Of a DNA stretch of 24,755 bases, positions 1 to 6,385 are shown in pieces. How positions within the stretch are numbered: the first letter of the stretch is position 1; every line of letters begins with the position of its first letter. This DNA comes from Desulfobulbaceae bacterium (GTDB taxonomy: Bacteria; Desulfobacterota; Desulfobulbia; Desulfobulbales; Desulfobulbaceae). The stretch spans positions 1-24,755 of the forward strand of contig DNUE01000052.1 in NCBI GenBank assembly GCA_003508005.1. The letters are read 5' to 3'. A program made the position numbers and the translations under genes. The notes beneath the pieces were generated by a model that was not told where the DNA came from, did no database searches, and worked only from the letters and a program-made list of their open reading frames with translations.

Positions 1-39
1 CCAGCGTTCGTTCTGAGCCAGGATCAAACTCTCCAGTTT
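1..39 (-). rRNA. rrs: 16S ribosomal RNA, 5' end only (partial)
   Basis: Read on the minus strand, the first bases contain AGAGTTTGATCCTGGCTCAG, the universal bacterial 16S 5' signature (27F primer site), followed by AACGAACGCTGG. Aligning to the E. coli mature start (AAATTGAAGAG...) puts the mature 5' end near position 39. The rest of the gene lies beyond the left edge of the window. It is too short for taxonomy. Confidence 0.97.
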
Positions 40-121
40 AATATCCCAACCAAATCGCTGTTCTAAATTGACTCGATTGGATTTCCTTTCAACAAAAATA
101 CAATCGGCCCGCTCGTCTTCT

Positions 122-140
122 GTTCAGTTTTCAAAGATCA
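122..140 (-). promoter_or_regulatory. rRNA leader boxA-like antitermination signal
   Basis: The minus strand reads TGATCTTTGAAAACTGAAC between the rRNA promoter and the 16S start. This resembles the boxA element seen in many bacterial rRNA leaders (E. coli core TGCTCTTTAACA), where NusB/S10 bind. It is preceded by a small hairpin with stem GCCAC/GTGGC (146-162). The role is by analogy; the motif is seen directly. Confidence 0.65.
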
Positions 141-163
141 AAATCGCCACATAAAAAGTGGCT

Positions 164-175
164 CCGCATATGCGG
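164..175. repeat. Perfect 12-bp palindrome at the rRNA transcription start
   Basis: CCGCATATGCGG is a perfect palindrome lying 3-14 nt downstream of the predicted rRNA transcription start (about 179, minus strand). It is followed by the GCCAC/GTGGC hairpin. It could be the first leader stem or a protein site; the sequence does not say which. Confidence 0.45.
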
Positions 176-185
176 ACAAGTCTGT

Positions 186-214
186 TTATTACTTGTTATT
201 TCCGGCAATGTCAA
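186..214 (-). promoter_or_regulatory. rRNA operon promoter (sigma70-type)
   Basis: On the minus strand TTGACA (209-214) is separated by exactly 17 bp from TAATAA (186-191). Transcription would start near 179, giving a leader of about 140 nt that carries boxA before the 16S 5' end. A perfect -35 and 5/6 -10 with ideal spacing, in the right place for an rRNA operon, make this a strong call. Confidence 0.8.
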
Positions 215-464
215 GTTCTTTTGTCAGAATGTGTTCCATCTTTTGGAGATGTTCCACCAAGCAACGGAGCGGGAAACTATTCTATCCTCTGCAGGAAGTC
301 AACGACATTTTTCTCGCCATGCACCGCCCGGAGTTCTAAGTGCCAAACTTCACGCCTCTATAGCCGATTATATTTTTCTCGTTGCGTTTCCAGTGCCAAG
401 TATCGTAACATTATCAATACATTTGTATAGATATCGTTGAATCCCACTTTATGATGACAAGACC
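215..464. other. Intergenic region between divergent rRNA promoter and selA
   Basis: About 250 bp, richer in AT than its surroundings. I see no gene with family resemblance, no tRNA and no strong plus-strand promoter. The best candidate for selA is weak: TTGCGT near 383 with TAACAT 18 bp downstream. There is no convincing Shine-Dalgarno before the GTG at 465. Together with 40-214 it makes the longest gene-free stretch in the window. Confidence 0.6.
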
Positions 465-1904
465 GTGAGCCAAAAGACGAATACTCCAGGCAGGGCCGGC
501 CAGGAACTCCTGCGGGCCATTCCCAATGTCGATCGTTGCCTGCAGGCGCTTTCAGGCCTGGATGAGGTCGCGCAAGCCCCGCTTCTTCTCGTCAAGAACA
601 GTGTCCGCGACGTTCTTGCCGAACTGCGGGCAAAGATCCGCGCCGGAGAATCAATTCCCACCGCACAGCTTGCTCTGGAGGCCCTTCTGCCTGTCTTTGC
701 CGAACGAATCCGGAAAGAGCAGCGTCCCTGTCTGCGGCGGGTCATCAATGCTACCGGGGTGATCATCCATACCAACCTGGGCCGGTCCATCCTGCCCGCT
801 TGCGCGATGGACAGCATCCATCAGGCTGGATCCCGCTACTCGAACCTGGAATTCGACTTGGCGACGGGACAGCGGGGCAGCCGCTACAGCCTCGTGGAAA
901 AGCTGCTGTGCGAATTGACCGGGGCTGAGGCCGCCCTGGTCGTCAACAACAATGCGGCCGCCGTCCTCCTGGTCCTGGAAACCCTGGCCAAGGGCAGGGA
1001 GGTTGTCGTGTCCCGCGGGCAGCTGGTGGAGATCGGCGGCTCGTTCCGGATTCCAGAGGTCATGGCCCGCAGCGGCGCCCTGCTCGTCGAGGTCGGGGCC
1101 ACCAACCGGACCCACCCGCGGGACTACGAGAACGCGTTGACCGAGCAGACCGCCCTGCTGCTCAAGGTCCATTGCAGCAATTTCCGGATTATCGGCTTTA
1201 CCCGGGAGGTGACGCTCGAGGAACTGGTGGAACTGGGCCGGCAGAAGGGCCTTCCGGTGATGGAGGACCTGGGCTCCGGCTGTTTCATCGACCTGCGCCG
1301 GTTCGGCCTGGAGAAGGAGACCACCGTGCAGGAAACAGTGGCCGGCGGCGCGGATGTGGTCACCTTCAGCGGCGACAAGCTTTTGGGCGGGCCTCAGGCC
1401 GGGATCATCCTGGGGCGGCGCGAAATCGTGGAGCAGGTGAAGAAGAATCCCCTGAACCGCGCCCTGCGGATCGACAAATTCACCCTCGCCGGGCTGGAAG
1501 CCATTCTCCGCCTGTACCTTGACGAGAAGACCGCAATGGCGAAGATCCCGACCCTGGCCATGATCGCGGCCCCGGTTGAAGAAGTGAACCGCCGGGCCAA
1601 GAGGCTGGCCGGGCGGCTTCGCTCGCTCCAGGCCGAAGCCTGCGGGGTGAAGGTCGTGGAAGCCGTCGCCCGGGTGGGGGGAGGGGCCATGCCCGAGCAG
1701 AACCTGCCCAGCCGGGGGGTGCTGCTTGCGCCCCGCGGGATGAGCGTCAACCGTCTGGAAGTCCGCCTCCGGTCCCTCGATGTGCCGGTGATCGGACGGG
1801 TCGAAAATGACAGCCTGCTGCTGGACATGCGCACCGTGGCCGATGACGAGATTGCCCTGCTGGCAGCCAGCCTGCATCAGGTCCTCGGCGGACCCGCCGC
1901 CTGA
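465..1904 (+). CDS. selA: L-seryl-tRNA(Sec) selenium transferase (selenocysteine synthase)
   Basis: SelA is the PLP enzyme that converts Ser-tRNA(Sec) to Sec-tRNA(Sec) using selenophosphate, in the cytoplasm as a large ring-shaped oligomer. The 479-aa product is close to the usual length (about 460-470). Visible signatures are the N-terminal RAIPNVDRCL, the RVINATGVIIHTNLGRS segment, VVNNNAAAVLL, and the PLP-lysine motif FSGDKLLGGPQAG with the lysine at residue 305. The start is GTG at 465; there is no good ribosome site, but no better start fits, and the N terminus matches the family. The next gene begins 12 nt after its stop. No selB, selC or selD lies in the window, so partners must be elsewhere. 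The gene runs divergently from the rRNA operon. Identification is firm; the start is less certain. Confidence 0.96.
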   Translation: MSQKTNTPGRAGQELLRAIPNVDRCLQALSGLDEVAQAPLLLVKNSVRDVLAELRAKIRAGESIPTAQLALEALLPVFAERIRKEQRPCLRRVINATGVIIHTNLGRSILPACAMDSIHQAGSRYSNLEFDLATGQRGSRYSLVEKLLCELTGAEAALVVNNNAAAVLLVLETLAKGREVVVSRGQLVEIGGSFRIPEVMARSGALLVEVGATNRTHPRDYENALTEQTALLLKVHCSNFRIIGFTREVTLEELVELGRQKGLPVMEDLGSGCFIDLRRFGLEKETTVQETVAGGADVVTFSGDKLLGGPQAGIILGRREIVEQVKKNPLNRALRIDKFTLAGLEAILRLYLDEKTAMAKIPTLAMIAAPVEEVNRRAKRLAGRLRSLQAEACGVKVVEAVARVGGGAMPEQNLPSRGVLLAPRGMSVNRLEVRLRSLDVPVIGRVENDSLLLDMRTVADDEIALLAASLHQVLGGPAA

Positions 1905-1916
1905 TCACCTCAGGAT

Positions 1917-4070
1917 ATGCGGATTCCATTTTATTCTTCGGCCATTCAGCTCAAACTTCAGGATTTTATTCTCTTCCGCCGCGAATTCGTCCGTGAAATA
2001 GAAAAAATCCTGCCTGTCAGGGCGACCACCTTGTTCTGGGCAACCAGTGGGCAGGACCAGCTTCCCGGATTTGCGGAGATGCAGGCGGCGGAGGTGCTGC
2101 CGCAGCTGCAAGGTATCTGTGCTGCCGGCGAACCCGGGCGGATTCGCGATCTGCTCGTCCTTCCTTTCGCGGTGGCGGATGGCGAAAAGATGGCGGTCAT
2201 TCTTCAGGGGATTGATCCAGGGCTGTCCAGAAAAATGGCCCTGGAATGGCTTGCAACGATCAGGGATCAGCTGCGGACCAGCCTGGAGCTGGTCAAAGAG
2301 GCCCATGTCCACCCGGAAACCGGCCTCTACTCCAGCCGTCTCCTGCAAAGTCAGCTTGTAAGAATTCCTGAAGTTCCTGCCTCCTTATTTCTGGTGGGTG
2401 CGGCGCACCGGACAAGCTCCTCCTCTGCCGGGGTTGGACAACTGGTCGAGATTGCCCGGCTGCTGGAAGCAGCAGCTTCCGGCGAAGTGTATTACCTGGC
2501 CGGAAATCTCTTCGGAATACTGCAGGACAATATGGGGCGGGAAGACGCCTTGCGTTTTGCCCGCAGGCTGCTTGGTCGTTTGAAACGCGAGGGATTGGAC
2601 AGGGTCCATATCGGAATGTCTGTTCGGGGTGAGCCGGGTTATGCCCTGGAAAGCGGCTCCTGGTTCGCCGAATGCTGGCAGGCGCTTGAGGCCGCGGAGC
2701 TCCGGGGACCGTTCAGCCTGTGCGAATCATCGTCGTTGCGGCAGCGGCAGGCGCACCCTCTTGCCAGGCCTTCCGGTGAGGTTGTTCGTCAGCTCCGGCG
2801 GGGTTGGCGGGACAGCCATCGGTTTGGTCTTCTGTTGTTGAGAAGAGAACCGGGAAGGGAGTCGAGGGACCTTCCCGCCCTGCTTGCAGGCTGCATTTCC
2901 TCCCCTGCGGTGCTGGCGTCGGTATCTTCCGGGGAGGCCTATGTCCTGCTGCCCGACAAATCTCCCCAGGAAACGCTGCGCCAGGGCCGTGCTCTGAAAA
3001 AAAAGATGGAACGGCTGGCCGGGAAAGGCTCTGTGGCCATAGGCATAAGCTCCTGGCCCTGCCTCAATTTCGCCAGGACCGAGACTGCGGTCAACTGCCG
3101 CAAGGCCCTGCTGCACGGGAGATTTTTCGGGCCGGGCAGCGTCACGGTTTTTGATCACGTGAGCTTGAATGTCAGCGGCGACCACTATTTTGACGAGGGT
3201 GATTACCGGCAGGCGATCAGGGAGTACCAGGCGGGTTTGCGGATGGATAACGGGGATGTCAATCTCATGAACAGCCTGGGCGTGACCTTGGCGGAATTGA
3301 ACCGGCAGCAGCAGGCGGTCAACGCCTTTGACCGGGTGCTGGCCAGGGAGCCCGGAAATTTCATGGCCCTGGTCAACAAGGGTTTTGCCCAGCGCATGCT
3401 GGACAAAAACGATGAAGCTCTGGCCTGCTTTGAACAGGCCGCCAGGCAGCGGGGATTCAGTGAATCTGCGGTTTTTTCCGATATTTCCCTGCAGCTTGGG
3501 CGCCTGCACTGCATGGCGGGCCGTTATCGCCAAGCGCTGAACATCTTGAAAAAACTGGAGAAATCGAGCAGGGAGCGGCAGGGTTTCCATCTCTATCGAC
3601 TCCTGGGAGAGGCCTATGCCGGGGTCGGCAAGAATGCCGAAGCCATGCAGGCGCTGCAGCGCGCTATCCGGCACAACCCCGATGACGCCCAGTCCCTGAG
3701 CATCCTGGGCGAGCTGTATGCACGGGAAGAGCAGGGGGATGATATAGCCCTGTCTCTCTGTCTCCAGGCCCTGGCCCTCGATGCCAAGCCTTCCGGGTAC
3801 TGGCTCCGGCTGGCCCGGGTGAGGGAGAAGATGGGCGACGCCGCCGGCGCGCTTGCCGCCGTCAAGGAGGTTTTGCGTCGGAACCGCGGGGATGCCGAGG
3901 GGCTGCTCCTGGCAGGCCGGATATACCGAAAGCAGGGACAGGTAAAGCAGGCCCGGGCAATATACCGCCGTGTCGAGAAAACGGCCCCGGGACACAAAGA
4001 GGTGCGAAAGGCCTTGCAGGGGCTCGCCGCGAATGAACAGCACAGAAAAGGACAAGTTCATGCTTCATAG
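1917..4070 (+). CDS. TPR-repeat protein with two degenerate GGDEF-like domains
   Basis: A 717-aa soluble protein with no signal peptide. Residues about 1-130 are unassigned. Residues 132-260 look like a decayed GGDEF domain: HPETGLYSSRLL resembles the DxLTGLxNRR entry motif, and AGNLFGIL sits where GGDEF should be. A second decayed copy spans about 298-413, with VSSGEAYVLLPD in the active-site position and a clear GGDEF-type end (VAIGISS, then a CRKALLHG...VTVFD helix-strand). Neither keeps GG[D/E]EF, so diguanylate cyclase activity is unlikely. Residues 421-700 hold about seven TPR units (for example ALACFEQAARQRG), a protein-binding scaffold. It starts 12 nt after selA and its end overlaps the next gene, so it is probably co-transcribed. 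Its function is unknown; a scaffold or nucleotide sensor is only a guess. Confidence 0.85.
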   Translation: MRIPFYSSAIQLKLQDFILFRREFVREIEKILPVRATTLFWATSGQDQLPGFAEMQAAEVLPQLQGICAAGEPGRIRDLLVLPFAVADGEKMAVILQGIDPGLSRKMALEWLATIRDQLRTSLELVKEAHVHPETGLYSSRLLQSQLVRIPEVPASLFLVGAAHRTSSSSAGVGQLVEIARLLEAAASGEVYYLAGNLFGILQDNMGREDALRFARRLLGRLKREGLDRVHIGMSVRGEPGYALESGSWFAECWQALEAAELRGPFSLCESSSLRQRQAHPLARPSGEVVRQLRRGWRDSHRFGLLLLRREPGRESRDLPALLAGCISSPAVLASVSSGEAYVLLPDKSPQETLRQGRALKKKMERLAGKGSVAIGISSWPCLNFARTETAVNCRKALLHGRFFGPGSVTVFDHVSLNVSGDHYFDEGDYRQAIREYQAGLRMDNGDVNLMNSLGVTLAELNRQQQAVNAFDRVLAREPGNFMALVNKGFAQRMLDKNDEALACFEQAARQRGFSESAVFSDISLQLGRLHCMAGRYRQALNILKKLEKSSRERQGFHLYRLLGEAYAGVGKNAEAMQALQRAIRHNPDDAQSLSILGELYAREEQGDDIALSLCLQALALDAKPSGYWLRLARVREKMGDAAGALAAVKEVLRRNRGDAEGLLLAGRIYRKQGQVKQARAIYRRVEKTAPGHKEVRKALQGLAANEQHRKGQVHAS

Positions 4071-4770
4071 ACGCACGAATGACGGCAGGCGCGATAATGA
4101 AAAACGAACCACGGACATGGAGCACCAATACTGGCTTGATTATTTCAACCCCGGTGACTCCTGGCGGCTGTTCAGGATCATGGCCGAATTTGTTGAGGGA
4201 TTTGATACCCTGGCCGCGGTTCAGGGGCCGGCAGTGTCCTTCTTCGGTTCAGCCCGGTGCGGGCCCGATGATCCCTCCTATAAGCAGACCGTCACCCTGG
4301 CCGGCGACCTGGCCAGGCTTGGCTACGCTATAATCACGGGTGGCGGGCCGGGTATCATGGAGGCCGCGAACAAGGGCGCGGCTGAGGCGGGCGGCAGTTC
4401 CATCGGCTTGAACATCAACCTGCCGTTTGAACAGGAGCCCAACCCCTATGCCAATGTCCCCTTAAGTTTTAAGTATTTTTTCGTCCGCAAGGTCATGTTC
4501 GTCAAGTATGCCATGGCTTTTATCTGCATGCCTGGCGGTTTTGGGACCCTGGACGAGGTGTTCGAAGCCATCACCCTTATCCAGACCAGGAGGATCAAGC
4601 CCTTTCCCATCATCCTGGTGGGCAGTGATTTCTGGGGCGGCCTGCTGGACTGGATCCGGGCCAGGCTGCTGGCCGCGGGCAATGTTGGAAAAGACGATCT
4701 GCTGATCATCAATGTCATGGATGATCCGGCGGAAATCGTCTCCTTTATCAAGCGGACGATCATCGTCTGA
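4060..4770 (+). CDS. LOG-family protein (TIGR00730-type nucleoside monophosphate phosphoribohydrolase)
   Basis: A 236-aa Rossmann-fold protein with the two LOG-family hallmarks GGGPGIMEAAN (residues 94-104) and PGGFGTLDE (158-166), long misannotated as lysine decarboxylase. Family members cleave nucleoside 5'-monophosphates (AMP, cytokinin ribotides) to base and ribose 5-phosphate. The substrate cannot be read from sequence. The ATG at 4060 is chosen because AAAGGA lies upstream and it overlaps the previous stop by 11 bp. In-frame ATGs at 4033 and 4117 are alternatives; homology to the family really begins near YWLDYFNPGDSW, so the first ~20 residues are doubtful. It is likely translationally coupled to the TPR gene. 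Confidence 0.88.
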   Translation: MLHRRTNDGRRDNEKRTTDMEHQYWLDYFNPGDSWRLFRIMAEFVEGFDTLAAVQGPAVSFFGSARCGPDDPSYKQTVTLAGDLARLGYAIITGGGPGIMEAANKGAAEAGGSSIGLNINLPFEQEPNPYANVPLSFKYFFVRKVMFVKYAMAFICMPGGFGTLDEVFEAITLIQTRRIKPFPIILVGSDFWGGLLDWIRARLLAAGNVGKDDLLIINVMDDPAEIVSFIKRTIIV

Positions 4771-4805
4771 TGCGGCGGCAGAACCGCCGGCTGAGGGGAG
4801 GAATA

Positions 4806-4898
4806 TTGAGAGCGATTCGCCTCGATCCCGATACCGGCAAGGTGGACGATATCTTGCACCCGTTGAGGCAAAAGTTCCATGTTTTCATTTTTTGCTAA
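4806..4898 (+). CDS. Possible 30-aa small protein (unrecognised)
   Basis: A TTG codon preceded at a short distance by GGGGAGGAA opens a 30-codon frame ending TAA. The product is basic then hydrophobic, with RAIRLDPDTGKVDD near the start and HVFIFC at the end. I do not recognise it. The strong ribosome-binding sequence is the only support. Its last codons overlap the -35 of the pilT promoter. It may equally be a decayed fragment of a longer gene or chance. Confidence 0.25.
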   Translation: MRAIRLDPDTGKVDDILHPLRQKFHVFIFC

Positions 4899-4920
4899 GT
4901 CACAAGGATTCAGGTATAGT
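4892..4920 (+). promoter_or_regulatory. Promoter of pilT
   Basis: TTGCTA (4892-4897) and TATAGT (4915-4920) are separated by 17 bp. Transcription would start near 4927, leaving a ~55-nt leader before the pilT ATG at 4983. It suggests pilT is independent of the selA-TPR-LOG run. Confidence 0.6.
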
Positions 4921-4982
4921 TGAAGAAGGTTGTTCATAGCCGTCCTCAGGGGACATGACGATTAAGGCAAAGGAGTAGAGCA

Positions 4983-6065
4983 ATGGCGCAGATTGATGCT
5001 TTTTTCAAATTGATGAACGATGAGGGCGCGTCCGACTTGCACATGGTTGCCAATATGCAGCCGGTCCTTCGCATCAGGGGCGACATGGAGCGGGTCAAGT
5101 TCAAGGTGCTCAGCAACGAGGAATTGAAGGCCATGCTCTACGAGATCTGTCCTGAGGACAAGATCAAGATCTTCGAAGAGACCGGGGACATGGACTTCGG
5201 CTATGAAATCCCGGGGCTGGCCCGGTACCGCTGCAACTTTTTTCAGCAGAAGTACGGCATCGGCGCGGTCTTTCGTGAAATTCCCAGCGAAATCCTGACC
5301 TGCGAGCAGTTGGGGCTGCCCAAGGTAGTCAGCAAGCTTGCCACCCTGCCCAAGGGAATGGTCCTGGTTACCGGGCCGACCGGTTCCGGCAAATCAACCA
5401 CCCTGGCCGGCATCGTGGACGAGTGCAACAAGATCCGCAAGCACCATATCCTGACCATCGAGGACCCCATCGAATTCGTGCACAAGAGCCAGCAGTGCGT
5501 GGTCAATCATCGCGAAGTCGGCACCCACACCAAGTCCTTTCATGCGGCCTTGCGCGGGGCCCTGCGCGAAGACCCGGACATCATCCTGGTCGGCGAGATG
5601 CGCGACCTGGAGACCATCTCCCTGGCCATGGAGGCATCGATGACCGGTCATCTCGTGTTCGGCACCCTGCACACCCTGAATGCCATGAAGACTGTTGACC
5701 GTGTCGTCGAGATTTTTCCCGCCAACCAGCAACCCCAGGTCCGATCTACCCTGGCGGATGCGCTGAAGGCCGTCGTTTCCCAGACCCTGCTGAAGCGGAT
5801 CGACATCAAGGGCCGGGTCGCGGCCCTTGAGATCCTGATCTGCACCCCTGCCGTCCGCAACCTGATCCGGGAAGGCAAGACCTACCAGATCCCCTCGGTC
5901 ATGCAGACCGGCAAGAAGTACGGCATGCAGAGCCTGGACGATCATCTTTTTGAGCTTCTCCAGCAGAGGAAGATCAGCGCGGAAGACGCTTACATCAACT
6001 GCATGGAAAAGCAGAAATTCCTCAAGTTCCTGAAGAAGGCGCCGGCGGACTTCACTGAAGTGTAG
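4983..6065 (+). CDS. pilT: Type IV pilus retraction ATPase PilT
   Basis: PilT is the hexameric cytoplasmic ATPase that depolymerises type IV pili, powering twitching, surface attachment and DNA uptake. The 360-aa length is typical. Seen are the N-terminal SDLHM (ASDLHMVANMQPVLRI), the Walker A GPTGSGKST with lysine 137, the Asp box LTIEDPIEFVH, the Walker B ILVGEMRD with glutamate 205, the His box TGHLVFGTLHT, and AVRNLIREGK, which matches the PilT AIRNLIRE motif that distinguishes it from PilB. The start ATG at 4983 is preceded by AAAGGAG. PilU is the close alternative, but the conserved AIRNLIRE-type motif favours PilT. The gene is convergent with comEC. Confidence 0.95.
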   Translation: MAQIDAFFKLMNDEGASDLHMVANMQPVLRIRGDMERVKFKVLSNEELKAMLYEICPEDKIKIFEETGDMDFGYEIPGLARYRCNFFQQKYGIGAVFREIPSEILTCEQLGLPKVVSKLATLPKGMVLVTGPTGSGKSTTLAGIVDECNKIRKHHILTIEDPIEFVHKSQQCVVNHREVGTHTKSFHAALRGALREDPDIILVGEMRDLETISLAMEASMTGHLVFGTLHTLNAMKTVDRVVEIFPANQQPQVRSTLADALKAVVSQTLLKRIDIKGRVAALEILICTPAVRNLIREGKTYQIPSVMQTGKKYGMQSLDDHLFELLQQRKISAEDAYINCMEKQKFLKFLKKAPADFTEV

Positions 6066-6069
6066 CGGG

Positions 6070-6139
6070 TCTCTGAAGTGGGGTCTGAAATGGGGTCAGG
6101 GTCTGAAATGGGGTCAAATCTTTATTCTTGACACAAGCA
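6070..6139. repeat. Direct repeats of GTCTGAAATGGGGTC, possible REP-associated element end
   Basis: GTCTGAAATGGGGTC occurs at 6083-6097 and 6101-6115 (18-bp period), with a shorter variant CTGAAGTGGGG at 6073-6083. It is followed by AAATC...TTCTTGACA. This resembles, from memory, sequences flanking IS200-like REP-associated transposases (TGGGGTCAGGTCTTG...TTGACA). No transposase is present here. The repeats are seen; the mobile origin is inference. Confidence 0.5.
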
Positions 6140-6208
6140 GGTCAGCGAAAATTGCGAAAATCGGGCGCCAGGTTTTGCAATCCAACATTTGGTTCTGCTT
6201 TTCTCTTC

Positions 6209-6271
6209 CGTTGCCCGCGCGGCCGGAGCGCAGCGCGGGTCGAGCGTTAGCGCGAGGGCGGGCTGGCAACG
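6209..6271. repeat. GC-rich imperfect palindrome, possible pilT terminator
   Basis: The ends CGTTGCC (6209-6215) and GGCAACG (6265-6271) pair over 7 bp. An alternative pairing is GCCCGC (6213-6218) with GCGGGC (6258-6263). Inside, AGCGCAGCGCG and AGCGTTAGCGCG form a direct repeat. TGTTTGTTT follows on the plus side, so the structure may terminate pilT transcription. It has the look of a dispersed chromosomal repeat. Confidence 0.5.
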
Positions 6272-6385
6272 TGTTTGTTTAGCAGCGCATATCTCTCACA
6301 ACTCAAAACTGCGGAAATGTTACAGCTGATTGGCGGATTTTTGGTTGTCTCATCATGGCACCGGCGGCAAAAAAAAAGATGCGCT

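Larger units (their letters stand above)
6066..6385. other. Repeat-rich intergenic region between pilT and comEC
   Basis: The 320-bp gap between two convergent genes holds no credible gene. It contains a short direct-repeat array (6070-6116), then TTCTTGACA at 6126-6134, and a GC-rich imperfect palindrome (6209-6271) followed by a T-rich stretch that could end pilT transcripts. The two repeats are listed separately. Confidence 0.7.

Noticed and set aside
651..4061. Long minus-strand open frames opposite selA (408 codons) and the TPR gene (444 codons)
   Set aside because: They show no family resemblance and have the low-complexity composition of antisense frames; both lie fully under recognised genes.
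6209..6271. Integron attC site
   Set aside because: It contains GCGTTAGC and is palindromic, but the GTTRRRY/RYYYAAC pair is not at the ends, and there is no integrase or cassette array nearby.
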